Positions 22,845 through 34,464 of a stretch of 64,000 nt of DNA are shown here, piece after piece (the first letter of the stretch is position 1; every line of letters begins with the position of its first letter). Both the position numbers and the translations under genes were made by a program. The notes under the pieces were generated by a model. The model did no database searches, was not told the DNA's origin, and saw only the letters and a list, made by a program, of their open reading frames with translations. This DNA is from Euphorbia lathyris (lineage: Eukaryota > Streptophyta > Magnoliopsida > Malpighiales > Euphorbiaceae), in contig NC_088915.1 in assembly GCF_963576675.1 (NCBI RefSeq), positions 81,725,501 to 81,789,500 on the forward strand. The letters run 5' to 3'.

Positions 22845-23663
22845 GGGATAAGGTACCAAAATAGGTTTAAAGTTTTTAGCGAAGTACCAATTTAGGTTCA
22901 ACGTTCAAAATAGTATCAATATAGGCTTACGTTTACAACATAATATCAATTTAGGCTTAACGTTTACAATATAGCATCAATTTAGGCCCCACGTACAAAT
23001 AGCACCAATATAGGCTTAACGTTTACAAAATAATACGAATTTAAGCTTAACGTTTACAAAATATATACAATTTAAGCTAAACGTCACAATTAAATTAATC
23101 ATATTATATTCTTTCCCTATTAACTTTATATGTTATCTTTTTATTTAGTTCTATATTCTTATTTATTATAATACAATTAATTAGTATTCTTGCCCATTAA
23201 GATCTTATATTTGTTTTTCATCAACCATTCCATGACTACTAAATTTCATTGCTCTTATATTACATGAGTAATGAAATTTAGTAGTCATGGAATGATTGAT
23301 GAAAAACAAATATAAGATCTTAATGTGCAAGAATACGTATTATAATAAATAAGAATATAGAACTAAATAAAAAGATAACATATAATAGGAAAAAAAAAAT
23401 AATATGATTAATTTAATTGTGACGTTTAATTTAAATTGTATATATTTTATAAACGTTAAGCTTAAATTCGTATTATTTTATAAACGTTAAGCTTATATTG
23501 GTGCTATTTTGTGCGTGAAGCCTAAATTGATGATATATTGTAAACGTTAAGCCTAAATTGATATTATGTTGTAAACGTTAAGCCTATATTGGTGCTATTT
23601 TAAACGTTGAGCTTAAATTGGTACTTTCCCAAAAACCTTAGGCCTATTTTGGTACCTTATCCC
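22845..23663. mobile_element. Long perfect-type foldback element with repeat-built arms
   Basis: The whole 819 bp is an inverted repeat centred near 23262, with ends GGGATAAGGTACCAAAATAGG (first 20 bases shown in both arms). Each outer arm is about eight ~29-bp tandem units of the form TATCAATTTAGGCTTAACGT plus TTACAAAA. The inner arm matches over ATATAAGATCTTAAT and TAGTAGTCATGGAATG. Flanks TTGGATACA (22836-22844) and TTGAATATA (23664-23672) agree at 7 of 9 bases, suggesting an aged MULE-type duplication. Confidence 0.8.
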
Positions 23664-23763
23664 TTGAATATATGTTTCAACTTATGTATTATTCTTTCAA
23701 GTAAATATTTATATCAAAATTATTTTAATATTTGATGAATGATGCACAAAATTTTTAATTGCA

Positions 23764-23792
23764 CCGTGCAAAGCACGGGCCTTTCGCTTAGT
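23764..23792 (+). other. Possible degenerate Helitron 3' end
   Basis: A CCGTGC-aaa-GCACGG hairpin (23764-23778) is followed eight bases later by CTTAGT. This resembles the Helitron end at 5157-5185, but CTTAG in place of CTAG is non-canonical and no 5' end was found. Confidence 0.35.
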
Positions 23793-24009
23793 ATTAAACA
23801 AAAGAAGAATACATTAAAAAGAAAGGAAAACCTTCAACCCACCTCACCCTATGTGATTCGAACCCATAACGTCTAGTTTTATTAACCCGATATAGAGAAT
23901 ACAATTTATATAACTTCAATAATTATTTATCTCAAAATTGAAAACTAAAATAACCCAACCCTCTCATTGTGAAATTGGTTTAAGACTTAAGTTTTTCATT
24001 TATTCTTAA

Positions 24010-24339
24010 ATTTTATTGGAAAAATTATACAGAAATTCATCTTTTAAAAACTATTTACAATTATGTCAAGTCATAATTTTGGACTATGTCAAACTAGTAA
24101 AATCAGTACTTTTAATATATTTTAAGGATTATAATTTATAAATTAGAAGTCTGGAATGTATTTTATAGAGTTTATGGTTTATGAATTGGAGTCTAGAATT
24201 TTTAAAGGGCTAATTACAAATCTAGCCCAATTAAGAGGGGTCTTTTACATATCTAACCTACTTTGCTTCCATCTTACCAAATTAGACACTTTTAACCATT
24301 TTGGACAAAATTACCCTTAGTTCTATTCAATCATCGATC

Positions 24340-24371
<32 letters not shown>

Positions 24372-25066
24372 CCATTAATAAGGAGAATAAATTATTTTTC
24401 TTTCTCTCTCCTTCTTCCATGGTTTTTCTTTTTCTTTTTTTTATTTTTCTTTCGTCACAAATGCGACAGCAATGGAGGAAAATTGAGAAAAATTGTGGAA
24501 AATAGAGGAAATTGAAACGATACCATTACAGATGAAGAAAGAGGCAAGACCACCGAGAAAATCAAGCGTATAAGATAAAAACATACCATTTCTACGGAAA
24601 ATTGAACATAATACGTCAATAATCTCAAAAATCGCTAATGATTGGTATCAGAAATTGAAGAAGATGAACCGAAGAAGAAGTTGAAACGAAGAAGAAGAAG
24701 AAGAAGAAGAAGAAGCGGAAGAAGAAGCGGAAGAAGAAGAAGAAGAAGAAGAAGAAGAAGAAGCGGAAGAAGAAGCGGAAGAAGAAGAAGAAGAAGAAGC
24801 GGAAGAAGTAGATCGATGATTGAATAGAACTAAGGGTAATTTTGTCCAAAATGGTTGAAAGTGTCTAATTTGGTAAGATGGAAGCAAGTGGGTTAGATAT
24901 GTAAAAGGTCCCTCTTAATTGGGCTTGATTTGTAATTAGTCCATTTTTAAATTATGTTGTAAAATCATAATATATAGAGAATAATAACATATTAAGAATT
25001 AAATTTAGTGATATGACTTAGTTGTAATTTTGTACTTAATTACGATATTCATGTATTTTATCCAAT
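24010..25066. repeat. Repeat copy A, split by a MITE
   Basis: 24010-24206 plus 24952-25066 together align with 26230-26545 (shared GTCAAGTCATAATTTT, ATAAATTAGAAGTCT, ATATTCATGTATTTT words). The family is unknown and has no coding capacity. Copy A is interrupted by the foldback element at 24207-24942. Confidence 0.75.
24207..24942. mobile_element. MULE-type foldback MITE with (GAA)n core
   Basis: The arms begin GGGCTAATTACAAATCTAGC and, on the complement, GGACTAATTACAAATCAAGC. They run about 150 bp, including AACTAAGGGTAATTTTGTCC. The flanking 9-bp repeat ATTTTTAAA (24198-24206, 24943-24951) is perfect and occurs once in the uninterrupted paralogue near 26417. The loop holds a TTC run (about 24343-24372) and a longer GAAGAA/GCGGAA run (about 24655-24810). 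The Arg/Ser-rich frames there are microsatellite artefacts. Confidence 0.9.
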
Positions 25067-25127
25067 TTTATTTGGCAACCAGCAACTGTGTAATTATTAT
25101 TATTATGGGCTACGAAGAAAAGGGATT

Positions 25128-25445
25128 GAACTTTGAAGATATACTTTTTGTTCATTTTCTTATTTTTCACATTTTTGTTTATCTTTTCATTTTATACCGT
25201 GCCTTTTTTTTCTCATTTTCACGTTTTTTTGTTTTTCATATTTTTCACGTGATTTCATGTTTCTTTTTTCATTTTCCTGTTTATTTTGTTCATGTTTTTC
25301 CATTTTCCAAAATTTCCATTTTTTATTTCTCATGTTTTTTGCTTTTTATTTTATTTTTTCATTTTTTTTATAATTTGTTTTGTTTTCCTGCATTTTCTAA
25401 ATTATTTATTGATCCATTTTTCTATCTATCAAAATCTCTCTTTTT
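25128..25445. repeat. Pyrimidine-rich low-complexity tract
   Basis: Long T-rich tract of TTTTTCAT / TTTTCC / CATGTTTTTC words. A 139-codon Phe-rich frame (25030-25449) arises from it; I do not regard it as a gene. Confidence 0.6.
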
Positions 25446-25449
25446 CTAG

Positions 25450-26229
25450 GGGTTTGTTTTGAATTGGTTAATAATCGGTTAATAACTAGATAAATTAACC
25501 AATTCATATGAAGTTACATATTGATTTGGTTAAAACCAATCCAATAGAATAAATAAATTAGTATAGTAGTTAATTTTGGATTAGGTGACTTGATTGATTT
25601 GGTACATTTCCATAGTATATTTGTAATATTATTGCTATGTTTTAAAATGATTGAGTTTGTTGGTGATGTAAGAGATTCTAACTTCAAATCCCATTATTCT
25701 CTTTTTTATAAATCTTTTATTTTTATTTTTTTCTAAATAAATATGTTATTACTAATTACACATTTATTTTCTCAACCCTGTTGAATTTATTTTGAAAAAA
25801 AAATGATTTTTTTTTTTTTACTTTTAGACTCGAAAAACCTTATTGAATTGAATTTTAATTTATGAAATTTATAAATAAAAATAAAAAGATAAAATCTTGT
25901 ATTCCTTATAAAGCATACCAGTTTTATAAAAAGGTTATAAATCTTGTAAATAAAATTTTATACTCCTTGTAAAGCACATCAGACTATAAGTCTTCTCGTT
26001 TTTAGATTAAACACTTACAATTTTTTAGACCTTAACACGTCAAAACTACAAAATTTTAAGATATTGGGAGCGAAACAAAAAAAAAAAAAAATTAAACCAT
26101 TTTAATAGGCTGGATTTAAAAAAAATTGGTTCACATTCTATATGACTCCGACAATTAATACATGCAGTGCTAAAATCGGACCCCAAAAATATAGATTTAT
26201 ATTTAGCCACTGTGCTTAATTATCCTTCG
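25450..26229. other. AT-rich intergenic DNA
   Basis: No gene recognised. It contains homopolymer A and T runs near 25796-25820 and 26075-26090. Confidence 0.4.
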
Positions 26230-26545
26230 ATTTAAAAATTACACAGAAATTCATTTTTTAAAAACAATTTATAACTATGTCAAGTCATAATTTTAAATTA
26301 CGTCAAACTAATAAAATCAATACGTTTAATATATTTTAACGATTAGAATTTATAAATTAGAAGTCTTAAATATATTTTCTAGGGTTTATGATTTATGAAT
26401 TAAAGTCTATAATTTTTAAATTATAATATAAAATCATAATATATATAAAATAATGACATATTAAGAATTAAGTTTGATGATATAACTTAATTGTAATTTT
26501 TTTTATTTAAATATGATATTCATGTATTTTGCCCAATTTAGGGAA
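26230..26545. repeat. Repeat copy B (uninterrupted)
   Basis: Diverged direct copy of the segment at 24010-25066 without the MITE. It supplies the empty site ATTTTTAAA. Confidence 0.75.
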
Positions 26546-27488
26546 TCTGGCCCAATATCAATTAAATTGTACTTTTCAATGGGCTGAATGGCTTCCAGTA
26601 TACCTATTAAATAGAGCAAATTACATCATATTCACATTCAAATTTTATTTTACATTTAACTAATTCATGTATTTATATTTTGTATTTTATCAGAATTTCA
26701 TAGATTTATTTTTAATTTTTTCATTAATAACTGATTTAAAAAAATAAAAACTGCAAAATTCCTATCATTTCTAGGCTAGAACAGTTTTGAACTGCAAGCA
26801 TTTGACATAATTAGAAATGTTTTCTTTTTAAGTACTTGAGACTTGTAAATATTTAATAAAATTCATGATTAAACTGTAACTAACCCTATTAAATATTAAA
26901 TATTGCACAATATTATTTAGATATTATTAAATAGGAATAAGGTATAAATATTTTATTTTCAAAAAAATATATAAATATTTTATTTCGGATGGTTACTGAA
27001 GTAAGCGGATTTAGTCTCCATATACATATAAAAATACAATCTTTAAGACCAATGTTTATTAAAGCGTGTAATTTCAAGCTTTATTAAATGACTAAAATGT
27101 TGGAAGTTGGAGAGTAGTTAGAACATGAAATTTCACGTGAACAAATAATTCATTATTCGTTAATAATTTTAAAATTACAATGTCTTGCAAACACTAAATT
27201 TAAAATTGTGATTTTTTTTACGTGGAAATTAAAATGATATCGAATTAAACTTAGCTTCGACTGAGTGTTCTTATCTTAAGTATAAAATTACAATTTAAGA
27301 TTGTAATTTCACGTAAGACCCAATTCCGGAGCAGCTCTTAACCCATAAACAAATCTATTAACTTTAAAATCAACTGTAAATTGATGAAAACAACCCAAAG
27401 TCGAAAATGAATATTAATTTGTTTTTTGATAAAAAAATGAAAAATAATTTCAAAAATACAAAAAAAAAAGGAAAAAATTAAATTAAAA
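26546..27488. other. Intergenic DNA downstream of the NHL gene
   Basis: AT-rich, with no gene seen. The part next to 27488 would hold the 3' UTR of the minus-strand NHL gene. Confidence 0.45.
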
Positions 27489-28148
27489 TCAAGTAAAATA
27501 GAGTGGACATTTCTTATCCTTATAAATAGACAAAATGGACCCATCAGGGCCCACTCCAACGTCACAATTGGCATGAATCGTATGGTTCTTACTTCCCCAC
27601 GTGGACACCTTAAATCGAATCTGTGACGTAATATCTAACCGAAACATCACCGTTCCTAGCGCTCGGTCACTCTGAAACTCGATCCAACGGCTATTACTCA
27701 CCGTTAAAGTGGCCCCACTAAAAACACCGGCCCATATAGTAGTACTCTTCGGGTCCTGATAAAACGGATCCATTATCCGGGTAGACCCGATTCGTTGATC
27801 CTTATAATAAACCGACCCCTCCACTTTCCCGTAATGAAACCCGACATGTTGGTTCGAATTCCGAGCTGTCACATTAAAAATTATCTCGGCATTCTCGAAC
27901 CCATTGGATTGACTTAGACCCGGAATCGTAAACTCTTGCATATGGATCCGTGGACGGTGTGGACGTAAACTGATCCACAAAATGAAAGCAACGAGGCCTA
28001 AAATGAGAAGAAGCATAAAAAATGTACCGCATATGACTTTGGAGACTCGGGTCGTGAGGCTTTCGTGGACCTTATGGGCAATGTAGCGGGCGGTATGGTG
28101 GCGTTTAATTGGCCGGGATTGAACGGGTAACCCGCCGGGGTTGTTCAT
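27489..28148 (-). CDS. NDR1/HIN1-like (LEA-2 family) membrane protein
   Basis: A single-exon 219-codon frame, ATG at 28148 and TGA at 27489. A basic N-terminus of about 37 residues is followed by one transmembrane helix (about residues 38-60, VICGTFFMLLLILGLVAFIL). The juxtamembrane stretch LRPHRPRIHMQEFTIPGL is the family signature. A LEA-2 beta-sandwich domain follows (FNVTARNSNQHVGFHYG, GSVYYKDQRIG, FRLDITSQIRFKVSTWGSK). NxT sequons occur at NVT and NHT. Plant NHL proteins are plasma-membrane or ER single-pass proteins linked to pathogen response, senescence and stress; the role of this one is unknown. Length and motifs are complete, with no lesion. On the minus strand the upstream sequence has a CT-rich leader and a TATA-like ATATAA about 150 bp before the ATG. 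It is the only intact ordinary gene in the window. Confidence 0.93.
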   Translation of the reverse strand: MNNPGGLPVQSRPIKRHHTARYIAHKVHESLTTRVSKVICGTFFMLLLILGLVAFILWISLRPHRPRIHMQEFTIPGLSQSNGFENAEIIFNVTARNSNQHVGFHYGKVEGSVYYKDQRIGSTRIMDPFYQDPKSTTIWAGVFSGATLTVSNSRWIEFQSDRALGTVMFRLDITSQIRFKVSTWGSKNHTIHANCDVGVGPDGSILSIYKDKKCPLYFT

Positions 28149-28488
28149 TTTGGGGAGTAGTGGAGGGAGGAAATTTTTTTTTTGGGGAAAGTTGGAATTT
28201 TGATGAAGTGGATTTGGGGTTTCTGTTTTAAGTAGGAAAAAAAAGAGAATTTGAGGAAGTTTTGCATTGAGAAGAAAAGAATAATAGTTAGCAATTTCTA
28301 ATTATATGATGACTAGTGATCTTAATTAGTATTTTTGGGGCCTAAATGAAACAAAGCTCTTTAAAATTATCCATTTTAAGGTTGGTTTAGTTTCCTTGTT
28401 TGCTATTTACTGATTGATTTTTCTGCTAAAAACATTTGTTTCGAAATTTTATTAACATTTTTTATTTTTTGTTTAGAAAAATAAGCAT
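28149..28488 (-). promoter_or_regulatory. Presumed promoter and 5' UTR of the NHL gene
   Basis: The minus-strand sequence upstream of 28148 is pyrimidine-rich (28149-28280), with a weak TATA-like ATATAA near 28297-28304. The promoter is cut short: about 340 bp upstream lies a hairpin MITE, itself split by a 9.5-kb gypsy element. Start sites cannot be fixed from sequence alone. Confidence 0.35.
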
Positions 28489-28532
28489 AAAATATATGGT
28501 AAATTTTAAATAAAATCCCTCTGGTTTCACTG

Positions 28533-28959
28533 TGATGATTCACGAAGCCAACTGGACCGAATCCAAAACACGGGCCCAATCCACGATAACTTAAGCCCAC
28601 GGTTCAAGTTGAATGGGCTCCTAATAAAGGAAAGGGCTAACCGCCCGAAATCCTAATAAGACACTAAACCACCCACTCAGAGAAACGGTTATAAAGGACC
28701 ACGTATATGACCACGTGGGGGACATGGCACAGGAAGAGTAACCGCCGAAGGCGGTTACCTGGAGGTGCTTATAAAAGAGATAAGGAAGCTAGGAGAGAGG
28801 TAGCTTCGCATTTTTTAATCCTCTATACGATTATCGATCTACTAAATTCCATATAAAACTGACTTGATCGTCGGAGAGTTTTCCCGGAGATCCTGTCTCC
28901 GGTTTTGTTTTGCAGGTAATTACAACGAGGATCATCCAATCAAATTCGGCAAGTTATCA
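28533..28959 (+). repeat. 5' LTR of the Tat-type element
   Basis: TGATGATT...GTTATCA, 427 bp. It differs from the 3' LTR only in CCAATCC/CCAACCC, CGCCCG/CGCTCG and GGACATG/GGACGTG. Confidence 0.95.
28712..28777 (+). promoter_or_regulatory. LTR promoter: G-box, perfect hairpin, TATA box
   Basis: CACGTG G-box at 28712-28717, with a second ACGT core just upstream (28701). A perfect 9-bp stem, GTAACCGCC-gaa-GGCGGTTAC, spans 28738-28758, and TATAAAAG lies at 28770-28777. The same arrangement is repeated in the 3' LTR (TATA at 37856-37863). ACGT-core boxes are bound by plant bZIP/bHLH factors, so stress- or light-linked transcription is possible. The spacing is seen; function is inferred. Confidence 0.6.
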
Positions 28960-28960
28960 A

Positions 28961-28978
28961 TTGGTGCGGTGAACGTGG
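28961..28978 (+). promoter_or_regulatory. Primer-binding site region
   Basis: Begins TTGGTGCGGTGAACGTGG one base after the LTR. Position and a TGG (complement of tRNA CCA) support a tRNA primer site. I cannot name the tRNA. Confidence 0.6.
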
Positions 28979-29019
28979 ACCTTTTTTTACCAACATCTGG
29001 TTAAAGGTACACCAAGAAC

Positions 29020-32000
29020 ATGTCAGAACCATCACGTACAACCGGAGTTACAACCAGATCAACTAATATGAACTCAAGAGGTCCACGGACTGTGAGTTCG
29101 CAGCCTACGAGTACACAGCCTGTGATACCCAGCTCGTCGAATCCTTCAGGACAGTTGAGTCCATTATTGGAGGTCCAAGTGCAAACTGAGATGGAGATGT
29201 CGAATAGTGAGTTCGTACAAATGGCAGGACAGGTCTTGGCTGCGAATATGAGCCAAGCGGCGGGAGATCGAATGATTAGTTTATTAACTGCAGTCGCTGA
29301 TCATAATACCGCCGTAGCTACGCTTCCGCAGTCGTCTCGAGAGACAAATCGGGTGGGTCAGAGTAGTCGCATGACACCACATGGCAATCCAGGCGACTAC
29401 TCGCACCAAGATCCTAATATGACGATCCATCCGACCTGGCAAGCATCCCAACCGATGTCAGGAATGCAAGGAATTTTTCCGCTACAACAAACGGAGCCCT
29501 TTGTTCACAGACATTCAGAGTTGGTGACATCTGGAGCGAATATGTCTGGGCGGGAGCACACTTGGAATTTTGATCCTATAACTGGACAACGGTTAGACCC
29601 ACAATGAGAACAAGTGTCAACACAGTATGGTAGGTGGATATCACCCAGAATTCACCAGCAGCGGATGGAAGAAGTTCGGCGGGAACCCAATGCTGAATTG
29701 GAAGATCAACTGCGAAACATGATGGAGCGAATGGGGTACACCCCTAGGGCGAGAGCAGTAGTGCAGAGTGATTCGCCTTTTGCCCCATCGTTGCGGGAAT
29801 TTATTCCAGATCACAGAATAAAAGCACCGGCGATACCTAAATATTATGGAGATCCAAATTCTGACCCTGAGGCGCATGTCAGGAACTATAGAGAGTTAAT
29901 GGATGTTGCAGGAGCAAGCGAAAGCATAATTTGTCGATTGTTCTCGACCACTTTGGGTGGAGCAGCATCCGATTGGTTCCGATCTCTACCCACCGAATCT
30001 ATTCACAACTGGACTCAGTACAGTCGTGATTTCTGTGCAAAGTTTGTGGGTTGTAAAGTAGCGGACGTGACGGACAGACAGCTAAAAGAGATCAAACAGA
30101 GAAATTACACTTCGCTGAGGGAATTTGTCGTGGCATTTAATGATATCCTGGTGCGGTTGCAGAATCCAGATATCGTGAGCATTCGCAACATAATGGCAGA
30201 TGGAACCACAGACTGGAGCATGCGGGAGGAAATCATTCGCAATAAGCCACGTACGGTGGCTGAACTAATGAAAATAGCAAAGGAATTCATGGAGGTGGAT
30301 GATGTTAACAGGGAGCATAGAGCTCAAACCAGGCGAGAGAGAGATGCGGCTAGATCCACTTCAGACAATCGGCGCCATCAAAATCAAACCCAATCCAAGG
30401 GTAATTTTGTCCGAAAAGGTGAACGTTCCTTTCAAGGGGGACATCAAACACCATTGAACACGACTCGCCATGAAGTGTTACTTTGGATTGAAAAGAACCC
30501 CCTAAAGAAAGATGTCCAATTTCCCGAGGCGAAAGGTCGAACCAGTTTGGGGCGGTATCCTAATAAATACTGTAGATTCCACAGGTTGAATGGCCATGAC
30601 ACGAATGATTGCTACGAATTGAAAAAGGAGATCGAAAAGTTGATCGAGAAAGGCAAGCTAAGTCAATTTGTTAGAAAAGAAGCGACTGATGACAAAACAA
30701 TAGTCCCACATGAAACAGAAGCAAGACCAGAGAAGAAGCAGAAAAAGGGGGTGATTAACGTAATAGCTGGCGGAATCTATGAGCCCCCAACAAAAAGATC
30801 TCACCGTGAACAGCGAAAAAGCAACACAAGTAGGGGGGATGCCCTCAATTATCTATTTGTGCGAATCACGGAGCCGCATGCGGATGTGTTGGTGATCGCG
30901 GTGGCCATTGAAGGATGGGACATCAGGCGAGTCCTTGTAGACACGGGTAGTTCTTGCAATGTTATTACTCAAACTGCGTTCAACCAGTTGGGAATTCATG
31001 ACGAGCGAGTAGAACATACTTTCATGGATGTAACTGGTTTTGGAGGTCAATCATCTCAAACAAATGGACAGGTTGTGCTGGAAACAAAAATGGGTGATAA
31101 GAACCTAAAGTGGAGAGGTGATCTGGAATTCGCAATTGTTGATCTTCAGTTGGCCTATAATATAATTCTGGGGCGTCCGTTCCTATCGGAAATGGAGTCG
31201 CTCATTTCAATGAAGCATTTGATATTGCATCTGCCAACACACCAAGGGCGAGTCATTGTTGAGGGTGATCAGCTTATATCTCAACAAGCTTATACATTGT
31301 CACTTGAAACAAAGCCAGACGAAGAAGATAAAGTTGACGAGACGTTGCCGGCTGAGGCGTTAGGAGAAACAGAGCTATTTTCCATTTCAAATGACAAGAA
31401 GGTAAGAATAGCGGCAGGACTTCCAGAAGAAATGAAGAAGGCCATTACTGAAGTGTTGATCCAATGCGAACGGCAGAAGGCGATTGAAAAAGCAGTGGCG
31501 GATTTGCTGAAATCAGATGCAATCCGAGAGGTTACTTATCCAGAATGGCTAGCTAATGTAGTGCTGGTTAAAAAGCCAAATGGAACCTACAGAATGTGTG
31601 TAGACTTCAAAGATTTGAATAAAGTCTGTCCGAAGGATATGTATCCGCTACCTAACATTGATATATTGGTAGATGGGACTGCGGGATTTGAAGCTTTGTC
31701 ATTCACCGATGTGAAATCCAGTTACCACCAGATACTAATGGAGAAAGCGGATGAGATCAAGACGTCATTCATAACTCATCAGGCGACTTATTGCTTCAAG
31801 GTGATGCCCTTTGGACTGAAAAATGCGGGAGCAACATATCAACGGATGATGAACAAGATATTTTCAGACAAATCAGGTGAGAACTTCTCGATCTATGTAG
31901 ATGACATGATCATTAAAAGCAAAAAAATGCAAGATCATCCGCAGGATATTAAAGAAATTCTGGAAGTACTGATCAAATATGGCCTCAAATTAAACCCGGA

Positions 32001-34464
32001 GAAATGCACGTTTGGGGCGAGAGCAGGAAAATTCCTGGGTTTTATTGTTAGTGGCAAGGGAGTTGAGGCGAATCCTGAGAAGGTTAAAGCGGTGATGGAG
32101 ATGAAGACTCCAAGGAGCATAAGGGACGTACAACGACTCAATGGGCAGTTGGTGGCATTAGGGTGATTCATATCATGCTCTGCTAGAAGATGTCTACCTT
32201 TCTGCAATGCCATCAAAAAATCTAAGTCCTTCGAGTGGACGCCGGATTGTCAAGAAGCATTCGAGGGGATAAAACGATTACTATGTTATCCGCCCTTGAT
32301 GAGCAGGCCAGTGGATGGAGAAGATTTATTTCTTTATGTATCTGTCACCAGCACGGCGATATGCACCGTAATGGTGCGAGAAGAAGAAGAGCAACAGTAT
32401 CCGGTGTACTATGTGAGTAAAGTCTTGAAGGATGCAGAACTTCGATATTCGAGGTTAGATAAAATGGCCCTCGCGGTGATAACCACGGCGGCTAGGTTGA
32501 AGCCATACTTCCAGGCGCATACTATTATTGTGAGAACTGGAATTCCAATGCGAAAGGTATTGCAGAAACCTGACGCATCCGGACGATTAATGGAATGGTC
32601 AATTTTCTTGGGAGAATTCGACATTCGTTATGAAGGAAGACCAGCTTTAAAAAGTCAAGTACTTGCCGATTTCGTGAATGAGTTCACGTGGGATGAAAAC
32701 GAATGTCCAAAAACACAAAAAGAAGAGTGGAGTATGTTCACAGATGGGGCATTATCCGCAGATGGGGCTGGACTAGGAGTCGTTATCAAAGGTCCGGACG
32801 TTATTCGCCTATACTATGCAGCAAAGTTAACATTCAAAACTACTAACAATGCTGCAGAATATGAGGCAATGATATGCGGATTGAAATTGATTAACGAACT
32901 TATGCCAGAAAGAGTGGTAATCTACAGCGACTCTAAGCTTATGATAAATCAGATCACAAAGAATTATCTGGTGAAACAGGAAGATCTGGTCAAATATCAT
33001 CAGGTTGTTAGTAGATTGACACAGGAGTTAACACATAAAGGAATCATCTGGGAGATGGTACATGTTCCAAGGGGCCAGAATAAGAAGGCTGACGAGTTGG
33101 CAAAAGCGGCGGCAAGTAGGGACCCATGGAGTCAAAAAGCATGTAATTTGGAAATAAGGTCGTCACCAGCATTCGAAGCCGATCAGATTATGGTCATCGA
33201 AGAGCTAGAAGATGATGAAGATTGGCGGATGCCCATCCGCCAATATCTGGAAAATGGAGATTTGCCGGTTGATAAAAGTTTGGCCAGAAAGCTAATTGGG
33301 CAGTCAGCGAGATACTCAATTCGAGATGGGACTTTGTATCGGAAATCATATACATGTCCATGGCTGAAATGTATTAGCCGCAACGAAGGAGATTACGTGC
33401 TGAGAGAACTTCATGAAGGAATTTGTGGTGCACATGAGGCATCCGCAACATTGGCAAGAAAAGTCAAGTTGATGGGCTATTATTGGCCAAAGGTGGTGGA
33501 GGATTCCCAGAAAATGGTAGCGGAATGTCACAGCTGTCAAATCCATGCGAATGAAAAGCATGTCCCTAGAGCCGAACAAGTCACTATAATGACGGCGTGG
33601 CCATTCGCAACGTGGGGGATCGATATAGTGGGCCCGTTCCCAGAAGCAACAAGGAAAAGGAAGTACATGGTAGTCGCGGTGGACCACTTCAGCAAATGGG
33701 TAGAAGCAGAGGCAGTAACCGCTCAAACGCCTGAGCGAATGATCGAGTTCTTACGAGAGAACATTATCATGCGGTTTGGAATCCCGCAAATGCTCATAAC
33801 CGATAATGGTACCCAGTTCAACTGTGTCAAATTCAAAGCATATTGCGAAAGCATGGGGATCAAGAATCATTTTTCCTCCGTGAATCATCCCCAATCGAAT
33901 GGTATGACAGAGGTTACCAACATAGCCATGATTCAGGGCATCAAAAAGCGACTCGGTGATAAGAAAACGGGTTGGGCGGATGAGATACCGCATATGTTAT
34001 GGGCATACAGAACTTCGGTGAAGGCAGCGACAGGTGAAACACCCTTCTCGCTGGTTTATGGGGCCGAAGCAGTTCTTCCTGTTGAAGTCAAGTCACCTAC
34101 GGACAGGGTGATTTATTACTGCGCCACCCAAAATCCTATCAATGTTAAAGATGCATTGGATTCTGTTGAAGAGCGAAGAGAAAAAGCTTACATGCGAATG
34201 GCAGTATATCGCAATAGAATAAAAAAGTATCATGACAGAAGGGTGCGAAAGGTGATAATCAATGAGCGGGACTTGGTCTTGAAAAAAGCAGACAAAATAC
34301 AATCCAGAGAAGGCAAAGGAAAATTAGGCGTCAATTGGGTTGGGCCTTACAGGGTATCCAAGAAATTGGGACCGGCAACCTTTGAAATTGAAGAAATGAG
34401 CGGGAAAAAGCTCCCGCGCACCTAGAATCTAGAGAACTTGCGCCAATACAAACAGGCTGAGTAG
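29020..34464 (+). pseudogene. gag-pol polyprotein of the Tat-type gypsy element, three nonsense codons
   Basis: One frame runs from ATG 29020 to TAG 34462-34464, broken by TGA 29605-29607, TGA 32164-32166 and TAG 34423-34425. In order: gag domain (about 29830-30300, SDWFRSLPTESIHNWTQYSR), zinc-binding CRFHRLNGHDTNDC (30572-30613), protease VDTGSS (about 30937), RT with FTDVKSSYHQ and YVDDM (31894-31908), extra RNase H (MFTDGALSADGAGLGVV, about 32733), integrase HHCC (about 33407-33540), and D-D-E residues in GIDIVGP (33615), TDNGTQF (33801) and NGMTEVTN (33898). Around 31460 the link between protease and RT is shorter than usual for Tat, as if an in-frame segment was lost. All three stops can be single transitions from sense codons. 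The frame is otherwise clean, which fits the young LTRs. Confidence 0.92.

Noticed and set aside
23764..23792. Second Helitron 3' end
   Set aside because: The hairpin is good, but CTTAG is not the CTAG-type end and no TC start was found; kept only as a low-confidence feature.
24625..24887. Arg/Ser-, Phe- and Ser-rich open frames
   Set aside because: All are translations of a GAA/TTC microsatellite in the loop of a foldback MITE.
25030..25449. 139-codon Phe-rich frame
   Set aside because: Low-complexity pyrimidine tract; the composition explains the absence of stops.
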